Assembly (NCBI GenBank): GCA_009787775.1
Contig: WQSQ01000006.1
Location: 1 to 37,492, forward strand
DNA from: Treponema sp.
GTDB taxonomy: Bacteria; Spirochaetota; Spirochaetia; Treponematales; Breznakiellaceae
Direction of reading: 5' to 3'
Length of the DNA: 37,492 nucleotides
Shown here: positions 15,417 to 23,716 of the stretch, piece by piece
Position numbering within the stretch: the first letter of the stretch is position 1
Layout of the letters: each line of letters begins with the position of its first letter
Notes under the pieces: generated by a model
Told to the model about the DNA's origin: nothing
The model's database searches: none
What the model saw: the letters and a program-made list of their open reading frames with translations, nothing else
Made by a program: the position numbers and the translations under genes

Positions 15417-17005
15417 ATATTAGAAGCAGATGTTATCTCTTCTATTAGATTCTTGAATTCTTTTTTTTCATCATTTGAAAGTATGTCCGCAGAATAGAGC
15501 GCTTTTTCAAAGAGTTCTCCGCAACGAATAATGCCAGTGTTTTGTTTCTGTATAAAAAGATTGTTATCAGCAGAAGAAACAATAACGGGCGATGCTTCGG
15601 AAAGATAAATGCAGTACTCCATAGGAGCATGAGAAGGTTTCCATGCAGTACCCCGCACATTTGCACCCCATATAATCAGGCGGGCAAAAAGAGTCACGCT
15701 TTTTTGCACATCGCGTCTTTTGCCCGCTGAATACGCGTTTAAAATATTTCTTGCTGTGCGGTTTATATCTTCGTCATTGTATCTGTTAAGCTTCATATCT
15801 TTGTTTTTTTTCAGATGGGTAAAAAAAGAAAATATTACATTTACTATGCTTGTATACCATTCCTTAATTATCAGAATTAATCTGCGGAAAAAAGGTAAAT
15901 TCCTGACATCAGCCCTGTTAAGCAAAGGCGAAATCATAAATTTTATAAACAAGACCGAAACAAGAATAATCAGACCGTATTTTAAAATAAGTGAACCGTA
16001 TTTTAAAATTAAGTCCCAAATCGGAGAAGATGGGGGCTCTTCGCCGAACTGAGGGAGTCCCTGCGGAATACCTTCGTTTATAAACGGATCTATTTTTTCA
16101 GGTTGTTCGGCCTGCATTGGAGTTCGTCTGAAAAGCGAGAACAGCCATGCGAAAAAAGCCATGATAACCGAGAAGGGAATTATACTGTTGTTTGATGCAA
16201 GAAGGGAAGCTATAACAAAGCCAGATAAAGACAATACAATTATAGCCAATACGCGTTTTATCCTATCGTTGCCTGAAAGGTTAATGCCTTCTCCTGCGTA
16301 ATATTGCTCCCATTTAATAATCGCAAAAAGTCCGTGAATGCACACTCCGCTTATCAATATTATCACAAGTAAAAAATATAATGGCAGCGGTATTGTTATT
16401 TTAAAAATTACGCAGGAGAGGGCGAGAATGCCGATAATACCAAGTTGAAAAAAATAACTGCGCTGCGCTTTATTAATATTTTCATCTGTATATTGAAGCA
16501 ACGCTGAATCTTCAAATAACTTTTCCTTAAGAGTCTGTCCTTCATATTGTTCCGAAATTGCTTCGAACTGTTTGCGGGCGTAAAATAACTGTTTGAGTAT
16601 AATTACATAAACCCATGCATAAAGAGCGCATAAAGAAGCCGGAATGTTCGCATAATTCGGCAGAAACCGTTCTGTAAAATGTTTTTCAGAGAAGAATAAC
16701 GATGCCAATATATAAACCAATATTATAATGATAATTCCGCCGCGGATGTTTGCCGGCTTATGGCTGGATTTGATATCTTTCATAAAGTCAAAATAAAAAG
16801 AAGCTGCGATTGCGCCTGTTGCGCCTCCTGTAATCAGGTAAATTGAATGTAAATGAGCGGAGGCAAGCGCTTCAAGCAAATATATAAACGCGGCAAGCAC
16901 TGTCAAAGGCATGTAAATTGCCAAAATGGAATATATGGGGCTGCTGGAAAGCAGGCTGTTATCCGATCTTTTTGCCGGAAGACTTCCGGTGTCAGATGAT
17001 TTCAT
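15413..17005 (-). CDS. Multi-spanning membrane protein with DUF4129-like C-terminus
   Basis: 530 aa. I count about eight or nine hydrophobic segments: near 25-47, 54-74, 88-105, 121-141, 184-203, 208-230, 250-270, 274-291 and 340-360. The C-terminal cytoplasmic part (about 430-530) has the layout of DUF4129: a basic helical segment (YSAGKRRDVQKSVTLFARLI), a W-K-P-x-x-A-P-M-E-Y-C-x-Y-L core and a final L-F-E-K-A-L-Y-S helix. It is the third gene of the MoxR-DUF58-DUF4129 cassette, overlapping the DUF58 gene by 14 nt. These cassettes are often linked to envelope biology or protease/transglutaminase-like partners, but no transglutaminase domain is seen here. Function is not known. Confidence 0.75.
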   Translation of the reverse strand: MKSSDTGSLPAKRSDNSLLSSSPIYSILAIYMPLTVLAAFIYLLEALASAHLHSIYLITGGATGAIAASFYFDFMKDIKSSHKPANIRGGIIIIILVYILASLFFSEKHFTERFLPNYANIPASLCALYAWVYVIILKQLFYARKQFEAISEQYEGQTLKEKLFEDSALLQYTDENINKAQRSYFFQLGIIGILALSCVIFKITIPLPLYFLLVIILISGVCIHGLFAIIKWEQYYAGEGINLSGNDRIKRVLAIIVLSLSGFVIASLLASNNSIIPFSVIMAFFAWLFSLFRRTPMQAEQPEKIDPFINEGIPQGLPQFGEEPPSSPIWDLILKYGSLILKYGLIILVSVLFIKFMISPLLNRADVRNLPFFRRLILIIKEWYTSIVNVIFSFFTHLKKNKDMKLNRYNDEDINRTARNILNAYSAGKRRDVQKSVTLFARLIIWGANVRGTAWKPSHAPMEYCIYLSEASPVIVSSADNNLFIQKQNTGIIRCGELFEKALYSADILSNDEKKEFKNLIEEITSASNI

Positions 17006-18236
17006 AACCGCTTTCCTTTATCTGGTACCGGGGAGAGTTGCCGGGAACTATTGGGAGCAACGTTTTTTCGTCTATAACAAGGTATTCCAGTGAAAGATGA
17101 TGTTTTTTCAGCATATTAAGAGTGATATACGCCTCATTTCCGAGATCAGGTCCTACATACAGGTATCTTGTTCCGTAAGAAAGCTGCCTGCCGAAATTAA
17201 TTATTGTCATCAGGCTGTTATATATATACTCAGGATCGCCTGTTTGTATTCCTGTATCTGCAGGGCTTGACCAATCCAGCGCTGAAAGGCGTTCAAGGAT
17301 TGGAATTAGCGTGAAAGTCGCGGGGGATATAACGCAAATACCTTCATCCTGGCATGATTTATAGATAATGATGCCAAGCGTCTGTCTTTCCCTTGAAGAT
17401 TTTAAACAAAGAGCTGCAGCTGCTTCAATTGTCCGTTCAAGAGCTTGCCTTCTGTTTCTTTTTGGATATGCATTATAACCAACATTTAGAAATATCATAA
17501 CAGGAAATGAAGCGGCAGCGTCGTATTCATTTACAAGAAGACCGCAGGATTGTGTCTGAGATCCTGTTGATATATGAGCGCTTGCTTTCCAATTGATTCT
17601 CCGCCTTTCATCCCCGTGATTATACGGGCGAAGCGATCTGTAACGTGTAATATCCTCGAACAGCGGATTGGTGCTGATAATATTTCCAAGCGGAGTGCCT
17701 TTAATTTTTTTTAGATTAATTGAACGGACCGAGGGATAAACATAAAGCTTTGTTGTTTCCCCGGCTGTCAGGTGAAACGGAAACAGACCTAGAGGATCGG
17801 CTCCCTTGATTACCGCAGGACCGATGGAAAACACACCCCTTTCTGCGCATAATCCTTCCCAGCGGAGATAAGTCCATGTATGTCTGAATAAAGTACAGAA
17901 TGTTTTTGTCATTCTGATTACTGATAGATCGCCTGGTATGTCTCCTGCGACCAGCATAAAGGCGGGAAGCAATCCATGATTTTCAATTTTTAATTCGATG
18001 CGCACCCATTCATGACGGAATACCCGAAGTTCGCAGTCCATGCGTTTTACTTTAATGTTTCTTATCAGATATTCAGAGTATAATTTTGAACTTGCAAAGA
18101 TAAAAATAAAAAACAGGCAAAAGAACTGTACCATCGCCGCCGGAGTGAAAATAAAGACGAGAGATAATAAAATTATTCCGAAGATTAAAAATTTTTTCCC
18201 CGGCAGTTTTATTTTATCCCAATGAGAGACGCTCAT
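16992..18236 (-). CDS. DUF58 domain protein
   Basis: 414 aa. Two adjacent hydrophobic helices (about 16-51) anchor the protein, with the rest probably cytoplasmic. The DUF58 signature is complete at about 198-220: TRYRSLRPYNHGDERRRINW followed by KASA. The region after it (VMIFLNVGYNA... and LGIIIYKS) has the pattern of a vWA-like fold, as expected for the family. DUF58 proteins are thought to act with MoxR AAA ATPases as metal-binding partners; the exact substrate is unknown. Its ATG overlaps the MoxR TGA (TGATG), a typical translational coupling. Confidence 0.9.
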   Translation of the reverse strand: MSVSHWDKIKLPGKKFLIFGIILLSLVFIFTPAAMVQFFCLFFIFIFASSKLYSEYLIRNIKVKRMDCELRVFRHEWVRIELKIENHGLLPAFMLVAGDIPGDLSVIRMTKTFCTLFRHTWTYLRWEGLCAERGVFSIGPAVIKGADPLGLFPFHLTAGETTKLYVYPSVRSINLKKIKGTPLGNIISTNPLFEDITRYRSLRPYNHGDERRRINWKASAHISTGSQTQSCGLLVNEYDAAASFPVMIFLNVGYNAYPKRNRRQALERTIEAAAALCLKSSRERQTLGIIIYKSCQDEGICVISPATFTLIPILERLSALDWSSPADTGIQTGDPEYIYNSLMTIINFGRQLSYGTRYLYVGPDLGNEAYITLNMLKKHHLSLEYLVIDEKTLLPIVPGNSPRYQIKESGYEII

Positions 18237-19225
18237 CAGGCAGTCCGGTATTCAGGAATTGGCGTTGAGTCAAGTATTGACTGAATGATTCTGTCGGGAG
18301 TAATTCCGCGGACTATTGCTTCCGATGTCAAAAGAAGCCGCTGGCGGAAAACGCTCCCGGACATTTCCTTTACATCCTCCGGTGTAACAAAACCGCGGTT
18401 CCTGATCCCTGCCAATGCCTGAGCCGAGCGGTACAGCGCAAGGCTTCCGCGCGGAGAGATGCCCGCTCTTAACTGCGGATGTTGCCGCGTTCCGTTAACA
18501 AGCGCAAGAAGATAATCCTTGACCGTTTTTTCAACATGTATGCGGCTTACAGCTTCCTGAAGCGGTGCGATTTCTCCTATTGCTGCCACACTTTTGATAT
18601 CCGTTACAGGATGCGTAATACGGCGCTGGTTTTCCAGCATTTGGGATTCCGAATCCGCATCAGGATATCCGATGCCGAGTGAAATCAAAAAACGATCTTT
18701 CTGCGCTTCAGGCAGCGGAAAGGTTCCTTCAAACTCAACGGGGTTTTCCGTAGCTATTACAAAAAAAGGCTCAGGAAGAGCAATGCGGCTGCCGTCTACT
18801 GTTATTTGTGATTCAGCCATTGCTTCCAACAGCGCGGATTGGGTTCTTGGTGTCGCGCGGTTAATTTCATCAACTAATATAAATTGATTTACAATTGGGC
18901 CTGGGTTGTAGATAAAACGCCCTTTTTTATCGTCAAATTCCTCAGCCTGCCGCCAGACAGAAATACCCAGGATATCCGCCGGTAAAAGGTCGGGAGTACA
19001 CTGTATCCGCGCGAAGCTCAAATCAAGGCTGGCGGCGAATGCCCGCGCAAGAATTGTTTTTCCTGTACCGGGCACATCTTCCAAAAGCACATGCCCGCGT
19101 GCGAGAAATGCGATTATAATCGTGTCTATAACTGCAGTTTTACCGAGAAAAACAGTCTCGATGTTTTTTCTGATCCTTCCCGCGAATTCCGCGATTTCCT
19201 GACTGTGTGTGTGCGAGTTATTCAT
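18236..19225 (-). CDS. MoxR-family AAA+ ATPase
   Basis: 329 aa ATPase of the MoxR branch, a chaperone-like ATPase believed to insert cofactors or remodel vWA-type partners. Walker A is GTGKT (53-57), Walker B is LVDEINRA (117-124), and the sensor segment ATENPVEFEGTFPLPEAQ-D-R-F is characteristic of MoxR. The C-terminal lid domain (about 230-329) includes GISPRGSLALYRSAQALA. First gene of a three-gene unit with DUF58 and the membrane protein. The ATG has no strong ribosome site. About 480 bp without a recognised gene lie upstream. Confidence 0.93.
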   Translation of the reverse strand: MNNSHTHSQEIAEFAGRIRKNIETVFLGKTAVIDTIIIAFLARGHVLLEDVPGTGKTILARAFAASLDLSFARIQCTPDLLPADILGISVWRQAEEFDDKKGRFIYNPGPIVNQFILVDEINRATPRTQSALLEAMAESQITVDGSRIALPEPFFVIATENPVEFEGTFPLPEAQKDRFLISLGIGYPDADSESQMLENQRRITHPVTDIKSVAAIGEIAPLQEAVSRIHVEKTVKDYLLALVNGTRQHPQLRAGISPRGSLALYRSAQALAGIRNRGFVTPEDVKEMSGSVFRQRLLLTSEAIVRGITPDRIIQSILDSTPIPEYRTA

Positions 19226-19579
19226 GATTTATTATATAATGTTAAGAAAATGTATTCCAGTTTCATTATATAATAATTCAAGATTCTTTTTAGTAATATT
19301 TAAATCAAGTTTATCGAACATTGCAGTTTTTATATGCGGATTATTGTTCGAGTTAATTAAGGCAATCTCTATATCGGATAAGGAATTATGTCAATATAAC
19401 GAAAACACTTGACCTTCTGTCAGAAAATTATTATGTTGACAATAACTGATGATACGGTCTAGATGAAACCAGCAAATGATGTTTGGCTTTAATACAGGAC
19501 TTTTACTCAGATAAAAGCGTTATTAAATCATCTAAACAATCAGTCATCTAGTGCTTTTCTGCTGACGTACCTCAGTAAT
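19226..19579. other. Intergenic stretch upstream of the MoxR gene
   Basis: AT-rich DNA without a gene I can support. On the plus strand TTGACA (19436-19441) is a good -35, but no good -10 follows at the right distance. On the minus strand an open frame of about 53 codons without a start codon (19232-19390) ends 6 nt before the MoxR ATG and may be the tail of a lost gene; upstream it is blocked by a TGA at 19391-19393. The segment could also be the body of a short RNA that ends at the hairpin at 19580-19620. Confidence 0.4.
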
Positions 19580-19620
19580 TCCCCGGGTTTCCTCACCTCC
19601 TTTTCCCGGGGAGTTTTTTT
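19580..19620 (+). terminator. GC-rich terminator-like hairpin with an anti-Shine-Dalgarno loop
   Basis: TCCCCGGG (19580-19587) and CCCGGGGA (19605-19612) form an 8-bp stem followed by G and seven T residues on the plus strand. The 17-nt loop contains TCACCTCCTTTT (19593-19604), the same as the 3' tail of 16S rRNA that pairs with ribosome-binding sites. No plus-strand protein gene lies upstream, so it may end a small RNA. Read on the minus strand, the loop is a perfect AAAAGGAGGTGA ribosome site, but no credible reading frame follows it. Confidence 0.6.
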
Positions 19621-19632
19621 ATTATCAAATGA

Positions 19633-19665
19633 GCTGTTCTAAAATATAATAAGTTTTGGAACAGC
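19633..19665. repeat. Inverted repeat GCTGTTCTAAAA / TTTTGGAACAGC
   Basis: 12-bp arms with one G-T type mismatch flank a 9-nt AT-rich loop. The organisation is like the hairpin at 1220-1258 (same loop length, TGTTC/GAACA core). It lies between two terminator-like hairpins. Confidence 0.55.
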
Positions 19666-19677
19666 CTTAGAAAATAA

Positions 19678-19703
19678 AAAACCCGCTTTTCAGCGGGTTT
19701 TTT
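19678..19703 (-). terminator. Intrinsic terminator of the outer-membrane protein gene
   Basis: ACCCGCT, loop TTTC and AGCGGGT are flanked by A-runs and T-runs, so it can work in both directions. It lies 7 bp beyond the stop codon of the minus-strand barrel gene, which it is well placed to terminate. Confidence 0.85.
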
Positions 19704-19709
19704 ATTTGG

Positions 19710-20729
19710 CTAAAGCTGGAATCTAGCTCCAAAAGTTCCTCCGAAAGCGGAATCCTTTGTATTATACATCAATGTTAAGTCTAATTTAATCACAGTCAAA
19801 TTTAGGGATAATCCTCCGTAAACCCGAACATTCCAGCTTGATATTTCATTTAATGATTCAAAACCTTTACCGCTTATGTCTGTAACGCCAAAATAGTTTT
19901 TTAAGATATTAATTATCTCATTGTCAGGAGACCCGCCGTTTATTGTTACTTCCGATTTTACCTGATATCCGGTTTTTGCCCATGAATAACTTGCTCCGAC
20001 TCCCGTGTAAGGAGTAATGATAAACAATGGAAATGAAACATGTGCTTTTAATTCCAAAACATTGGTTTGCCAGAGAAGGCCTAAATCTATATCGCTTATT
20101 GAAAGAATATAGGATTGGCCTCCCAATGAATCTGGAGCATTAAAGTTATAACTGGATCCTGTATTCAGGGTTGTTAATAATCCGCCTTTTAAATAATTAT
20201 AGCCTGCACCGATTGATAATCTTACCGGGAGTAATTTACTGTCAATTAACGCAAAACGAATATCTGCGCCCAATAGCAAATAATCAATATTTACTCCAAA
20301 AGAATCAAATATACTCATGTTGGATGTATTCAGGTAGCCGAATTTTGCGCCAATATCAAAAGGCAGCATAAAACCTCCTATCCTTGTCTCCAGAGTATAT
20401 GCCAGAAGCGGGAAACCAACTGAATTATTAAGCGGAATTTCATATTTAAAATACTCCATTAATTTATTAATGGAGTCCAATTTTAAGGTAGTAAATCCTG
20501 CAGAGACGCCGACGCCAATATGAGGCGGCGCACTTAAAAACTGTCCGATATACGCATCAGACCAGTTCAAACCCAATGTTGAATTAAACGGCAATGATTT
20601 TGTCATTGCTGCTGAAAAATCATCTGCCGCATCCCTTAAATCATCAAGCTTAAATTGTGAAAACACAGTACCTGCTGACAAAAAAAGCATTAATACACAT
20701 AAAACCACAATACATTCATTTTTTTTCAT
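19710..20729 (-). CDS. Putative outer-membrane beta-barrel protein
   Basis: 339 aa from ATG 20729, which is preceded by AGGGATAATAGT and opens a clean Sec signal peptide (MKKNE, hydrophobic core VVLCVLMLFLSAGT, cleavage near VFSQ). An upstream in-frame start at 20810 would place 27 unlikely residues before this signal. The mature part consists of alternating short amphipathic strands with glycine and aromatic residues (IGVGVSAGF, GAKFGYL, LSIGAGYNYL, GVGASYSW, VRVYGGLSLNL, GGTFGARFQL), as expected for a beta-barrel. I do not recognise a specific family; treponemal genomes carry several such proteins. It has its own terminator and is divergent from the SRP RNA gene. Confidence 0.75.
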   Translation of the reverse strand: MKKNECIVVLCVLMLFLSAGTVFSQFKLDDLRDAADDFSAAMTKSLPFNSTLGLNWSDAYIGQFLSAPPHIGVGVSAGFTTLKLDSINKLMEYFKYEIPLNNSVGFPLLAYTLETRIGGFMLPFDIGAKFGYLNTSNMSIFDSFGVNIDYLLLGADIRFALIDSKLLPVRLSIGAGYNYLKGGLLTTLNTGSSYNFNAPDSLGGQSYILSISDIDLGLLWQTNVLELKAHVSFPLFIITPYTGVGASYSWAKTGYQVKSEVTINGGSPDNEIINILKNYFGVTDISGKGFESLNEISSWNVRVYGGLSLNLTVIKLDLTLMYNTKDSAFGGTFGARFQL

Positions 20730-20829
20730 ACTATTATCCCTATATTCACCTATCGGATTTTTTTTATACATTATTGAATTCAAGAAATGTGAATGCTTTG
20801 AAATAACCAAACATGATGATTTTTCTGTA

Positions 20830-20859
20830 TTGACCGGCTGCCTTGTGTTGTAATAGTAT
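20830..20859 (+). promoter_or_regulatory. Candidate promoter of the SRP RNA gene
   Basis: TTGACC (20830-20835), an 18-bp spacer and TAGTAT (20854-20859) lie just before the 5' strand of the SRP RNA stem, at the distance expected for a stable RNA promoter. Confidence 0.5.
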
Positions 20860-20860
20860 T

Positions 20861-20982
20861 AGTAACCCTATGTCAGGAACCGTGCGAGCAGGCGCCGCCC
20901 AACCCCGCCAGGTCCGGAAGGAAGCAACGGTAAGCGGATTCCTGCTGCGCCGCGGCCATCCTGGCGCAGGGTACTTTTTTTT
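20861..20982 (+). ncRNA. ffs: Signal recognition particle RNA (4.5S, bacterial small type)
   Basis: The conserved domain IV tip is unmistakable: GCCAGGTCCGGAAGGAAGCA (20918-20937), followed by ACGGTAAGCGG, matching the tetraloop and asymmetric internal loop that bind Ffh. The outer stem pairs AACCCTATGTCAGG (near 20864) with CCTGGCGCAGGGT (20960-20972). Eight T residues (20975-20982) terminate the transcript. The size of about 105-115 nt and a single long hairpin fit the bacterial 4.5S type without an Alu domain. The dnaX gene follows, a neighbourhood seen in other bacteria. Confidence 0.95.
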
Positions 20983-21053
20983 GTACCGGTTTTTTGTTTG
21001 TAAAACAGGTTTAATAGAGTTGCGGCTGTCCTGGAAGCCAGTTGCTTCCCGTA

Positions 21054-21168
21054 CAGCCATTGTACAGCGGACTGTACTAGTCTTGTACAATGTGTTGTAC
21101 TAGCCTTGTACAAAGGTTTATATTAGCCTTGTACAATGTGTTGTAATAACCTTGTACAACATGTTGTA
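21054..21168. repeat. Array of five 23-bp units with TTGTACAA palindromes
   Basis: Units of exactly 23 bp begin at 21054, 21077, 21100, 21123 and 21146; a degenerate one may precede at 21031. The core is GTACAA-4 nt-TTGTAC with a spacer close to TAGCCTT. In the last unit GTACAACATGTTGTAC is a perfect 16-bp palindrome. The array fills most of the space between the SRP RNA terminator and dnaX. Its period equals that of the array at 2087-2224. Confidence 0.8.
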
Positions 21169-21264
21169 CGGTTCTTTGCGGCTGCGGGCTAAAGGTTCGA
21201 TACAGCTTTGCATGAGGCATTGCACTCCCTTTTCCATAATACAATTAAATGTTATGCTGGTTTC

Positions 21265-22752
21265 ATGGCAGCCTCAGGATACGAAGTAACCGCTTCTAAA
21301 TACAGACCTAAAACCTTTGATGAACTGGCAGGACAGGAATTTGTTGTTTCTACCATTAAAAACTCGCTTAAAAACAGATCAATCGCACACGCTTATCTTT
21401 TTTCTGGGCCGAGAGGATGCGGCAAAACCAGCGCGGCGCGAATTCTTGCACGTTCCCTAAACTGCGAAAAAGGACTTGATACGGGACCTTGCGGCAAAGA
21501 CGATGAAACATGCGATAACTGCCGCGCAATCAGCAAGGGTGCAAGCATGGATGTAATCGAAATAGACGGTGCTTCCAATAATTCAGTTAATGACGTGCGG
21601 CAAATAAGGGATGAGGTTCTTTTTCCGCCGCAGGCAGGTCGATACAAAGTTTACATTATTGACGAAGTGCACATGCTTTCCAATCAGGCTTTTAACGCTT
21701 TGTTAAAGACAATAGAAGAACCGCCGCCGTATATTGTTTTTATTTTTGCGACAACAGAACTGCATAAAGTTCCCGCTACGATTAAAAGCCGCTGCCAGCA
21801 GTTTAATTTCAGGCTTATACCAGTTGAGACAATTCAGGGAATACTTAAAAACATATGTATTGAAAACGGAATTAATGCTGAAGACGATGCATTGTTCTGG
21901 ATAGCAAGAGAATCAACAGGAAGTTTACGCGATGCGTTTACCCTTTTTGATCAGGTTGTCTCTTTTTCTGCAGGCAATATACAAAGCAGTTTAATCCGCG
22001 AAAAACTGGGTATTATAGGACTTGATAAATTAAATGCTCTTGCGCAGTCCTGCGCTGAAAATAATGCACCTGCCGCATTTGCGCTTACCGATGAGATTTT
22101 ATCAGGCGGCGTTGCGATAGAACAGTTTGTTATTGATCTTGCAGGTTTCTACCGCAGTCTTCTTCTTCTGAAAAATGGAATAACAAGAGAATCGCTTTTG
22201 GGTTACCGCCCATCGCTTTTTTCCGTACAGACGCTTGATGTGCTGGATTCAATCCGACTGGAACGGGCGCTTGATATATTGCTTGACTGCTACCGCGATA
22301 TTCGTTATTCCGTTTCTCCCCGTTTTGAACTTGAAACAGCTGTTTCCAAGCTTGTATGGTTAAGCAAATGGGTCTCTCCATCTGAATTAAAAGACGCAAT
22401 TGATGATGCACGCCGCAGTATGGTTTCAGGGAAAACTCATTTGGTCCCGCATAACGAAGAATCTCGCTATGGGTATGAGCCTTCAGGTAACAGCACTGCG
22501 GACAGGCTGTCTTCCACAGGAGGTGCGGCAGGCGGCATGACAGTAAGCAGCAGCGCATCTTTTTCCGGAGACCATGACGGAGGACGTTCGTTAGCTGATG
22601 AACTTCAGCGGGTGATTGCGCAGAAAGAAAACGCCGCCGATGACGATGCTCCCATGTGGGACAGTGTTTTACGAAAAAGCGTAAGGGATAATTCAATTCC
22701 GCCTCAGGTTGAGAATGTATTATCGGTTATTCCCGGAACAATTGTTCAGTAA
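21265..22752 (+). CDS. dnaX: DNA polymerase III subunit gamma/tau
   Basis: Clamp-loader ATPase of the replicative polymerase. From ATG 21265 the protein begins MAASGYEVTASKYRPKTFDE, the usual family N-terminus; an upstream in-frame ATG at 21208 adds 19 unlikely residues. Walker A is GPRGCGKTS (48-56), the zinc module has Cys67, Cys76, Cys83 and Cys86, Walker B is IIDEVHML (131-138), and the SRC motif is in KSRCQQF. At 495 aa the C-terminal part beyond about residue 370 is variable, with a low-complexity Gly/Ser stretch, and is shorter than the long tau of E. coli. I did not see a convincing frameshift signal for a separate gamma form. ybaB follows after 17 nt. Confidence 0.96.
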   Translation: MAASGYEVTASKYRPKTFDELAGQEFVVSTIKNSLKNRSIAHAYLFSGPRGCGKTSAARILARSLNCEKGLDTGPCGKDDETCDNCRAISKGASMDVIEIDGASNNSVNDVRQIRDEVLFPPQAGRYKVYIIDEVHMLSNQAFNALLKTIEEPPPYIVFIFATTELHKVPATIKSRCQQFNFRLIPVETIQGILKNICIENGINAEDDALFWIARESTGSLRDAFTLFDQVVSFSAGNIQSSLIREKLGIIGLDKLNALAQSCAENNAPAAFALTDEILSGGVAIEQFVIDLAGFYRSLLLLKNGITRESLLGYRPSLFSVQTLDVLDSIRLERALDILLDCYRDIRYSVSPRFELETAVSKLVWLSKWVSPSELKDAIDDARRSMVSGKTHLVPHNEESRYGYEPSGNSTADRLSSTGGAAGGMTVSSSASFSGDHDGGRSLADELQRVIAQKENAADDDAPMWDSVLRKSVRDNSIPPQVENVLSVIPGTIVQ

Positions 22753-22769
22753 ATAAAGCTGGAGTAAAT

Positions 22770-23087
22770 ATGAATATTAATCCATTTGATGTGTTAAAGA
22801 ACGCGCAGAAAATTCAGGAACAGATGAGCGGTTTTCAGGAAAAACTCGGAACCATTACCGCTACGGGATCTGCAGGTGCAGGACTTGTTGAAATTGATAT
22901 TAACGGGAAGCTGGAAGTACTTGCCGTGCGTATTACGCCTCAAACAATGGGTGATACAGAGATGCTTCAGGATTTAATTATGGCGGCCTTCACTGACGGT
23001 ATGGCCAAAGTAAAGGAAGCGATTAGCTGTGAAGTCGGCGGTATGACAGGCGGATTGAACATCCCAGGCTTTCCAGGAATGGCATGA
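22770..23087 (+). CDS. ybaB: YbaB/EbfC-family nucleoid-associated protein
   Basis: 105 aa dimeric DNA-binding protein that helps compact the chromosome and affects expression. The family pattern is clear: an N-terminal helix (NPFDVLKNAQKIQEQMSGFQ), the central VEIDINGKLEVLAVRI strand pair, a helix LQDLIMAAFTDGMAKVK, and a glycine-rich tail (GGMTGGLNIPGFPGM). CTGGAG lies 9 nt before the ATG, and the gene is 17 nt after dnaX, the common dnaX-ybaB arrangement. recR, which usually follows on the same strand, is inverted here. Confidence 0.95.
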   Translation: MNINPFDVLKNAQKIQEQMSGFQEKLGTITATGSAGAGLVEIDINGKLEVLAVRITPQTMGDTEMLQDLIMAAFTDGMAKVKEAISCEVGGMTGGLNIPGFPGMA

Positions 23088-23098
23088 TATTCAATAGT

Positions 23099-23692
23099 TT
23101 ATATTTTTACTCTGCCGCGGAAGCTTCGTGATAGTGTCAGTCTGTCGATGTATTCGATGTTTCCGCCGACAGGCATTCCGGATGCCAGCCGTGAAATTTC
23201 TACCGGATAATCTTTGAGCGTTTTCTGCAGGTATAGTGCTGTCGTATCGCCTTCAACTGTTGGATTTAACGCAAGAATAAGCTCTTTTACCCTGTCTGTA
23301 TGCAAGCGGCTGATTAGTTTATTGATGGTAAGATTCGATGGATTTATTCCCTCCAGCGGAGCGATTAATCCGCCAAGGACATGATAAACCCCTGTAAACT
23401 CCCGCCCTTCTTCAATTACGCGCATATCCTGCGCGGATTCAACAATGCAGATAACTGATTTATCTCGTCCAGGATCGGAACAGATAAAGCAGGGATCAGT
23501 TTCTGTAAAGCCGCCGCAAATACTGCACCGCTTAATTGCCTGATGAAGTCCTGTTAACTCATTTGCCAATGTTTGAGCAAGAGCCGGACTTGAATCCAGA
23601 ATGTGATATGTGATTCTGCCTGCGCTTTTTTTCCCTATTCCAGGCAGTTTTGAGAATAATGAAATCAGCCTGTCGATGGTATTTTGGCTCAT
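23099..23692 (-). CDS. recR: Recombination protein RecR
   Basis: 197 aa, the normal size for RecR, which with RecO and RecF loads RecA at gaps. Features in order: helix-hairpin-helix LPGIGKKSAGRI (16-27), four-cysteine zinc finger CSICGGFTETDPCFICSD (56-73), Toprim domain (KSVICIVESAQDMRVIEE and VYHVLGGLIAPLEGI), and a C-terminal Walker-B-like region ending in LSRSFRGR. It starts 24 nt after polA, so it is probably transcribed as polA-recR, and it converges on ybaB with 11 nt between the stops. Confidence 0.96.
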   Translation of the reverse strand: MSQNTIDRLISLFSKLPGIGKKSAGRITYHILDSSPALAQTLANELTGLHQAIKRCSICGGFTETDPCFICSDPGRDKSVICIVESAQDMRVIEEGREFTGVYHVLGGLIAPLEGINPSNLTINKLISRLHTDRVKELILALNPTVEGDTTALYLQKTLKDYPVEISRLASGMPVGGNIEYIDRLTLSRSFRGRVKI

Positions 23693-23716
23693 AAAACTCT
23701 TTTCTCTGCCGGCCTG

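Noticed and set aside
19232-19390. Short minus-strand gene just upstream of the MoxR gene
   Set aside because: An open frame of about 53 codons without a start codon, blocked by a TGA upstream and with no family similarity I recognise; mentioned only as part of the intergenic description.
19593-19604. 3' end of a 16S rRNA gene
   Set aside because: Only the 12-base tail matches; the preceding sequence has none of the conserved helix 44/45 region.
20764-21113. Overlapping reading frames across the SRP RNA and the second array
   Set aside because: They lie over a clear structural RNA and a repeat; no ribosome sites or family similarity.
22130-22696. 188-codon minus-strand frame inside dnaX
   Set aside because: A shadow of the dnaX C-terminal region with no start signal and no family.
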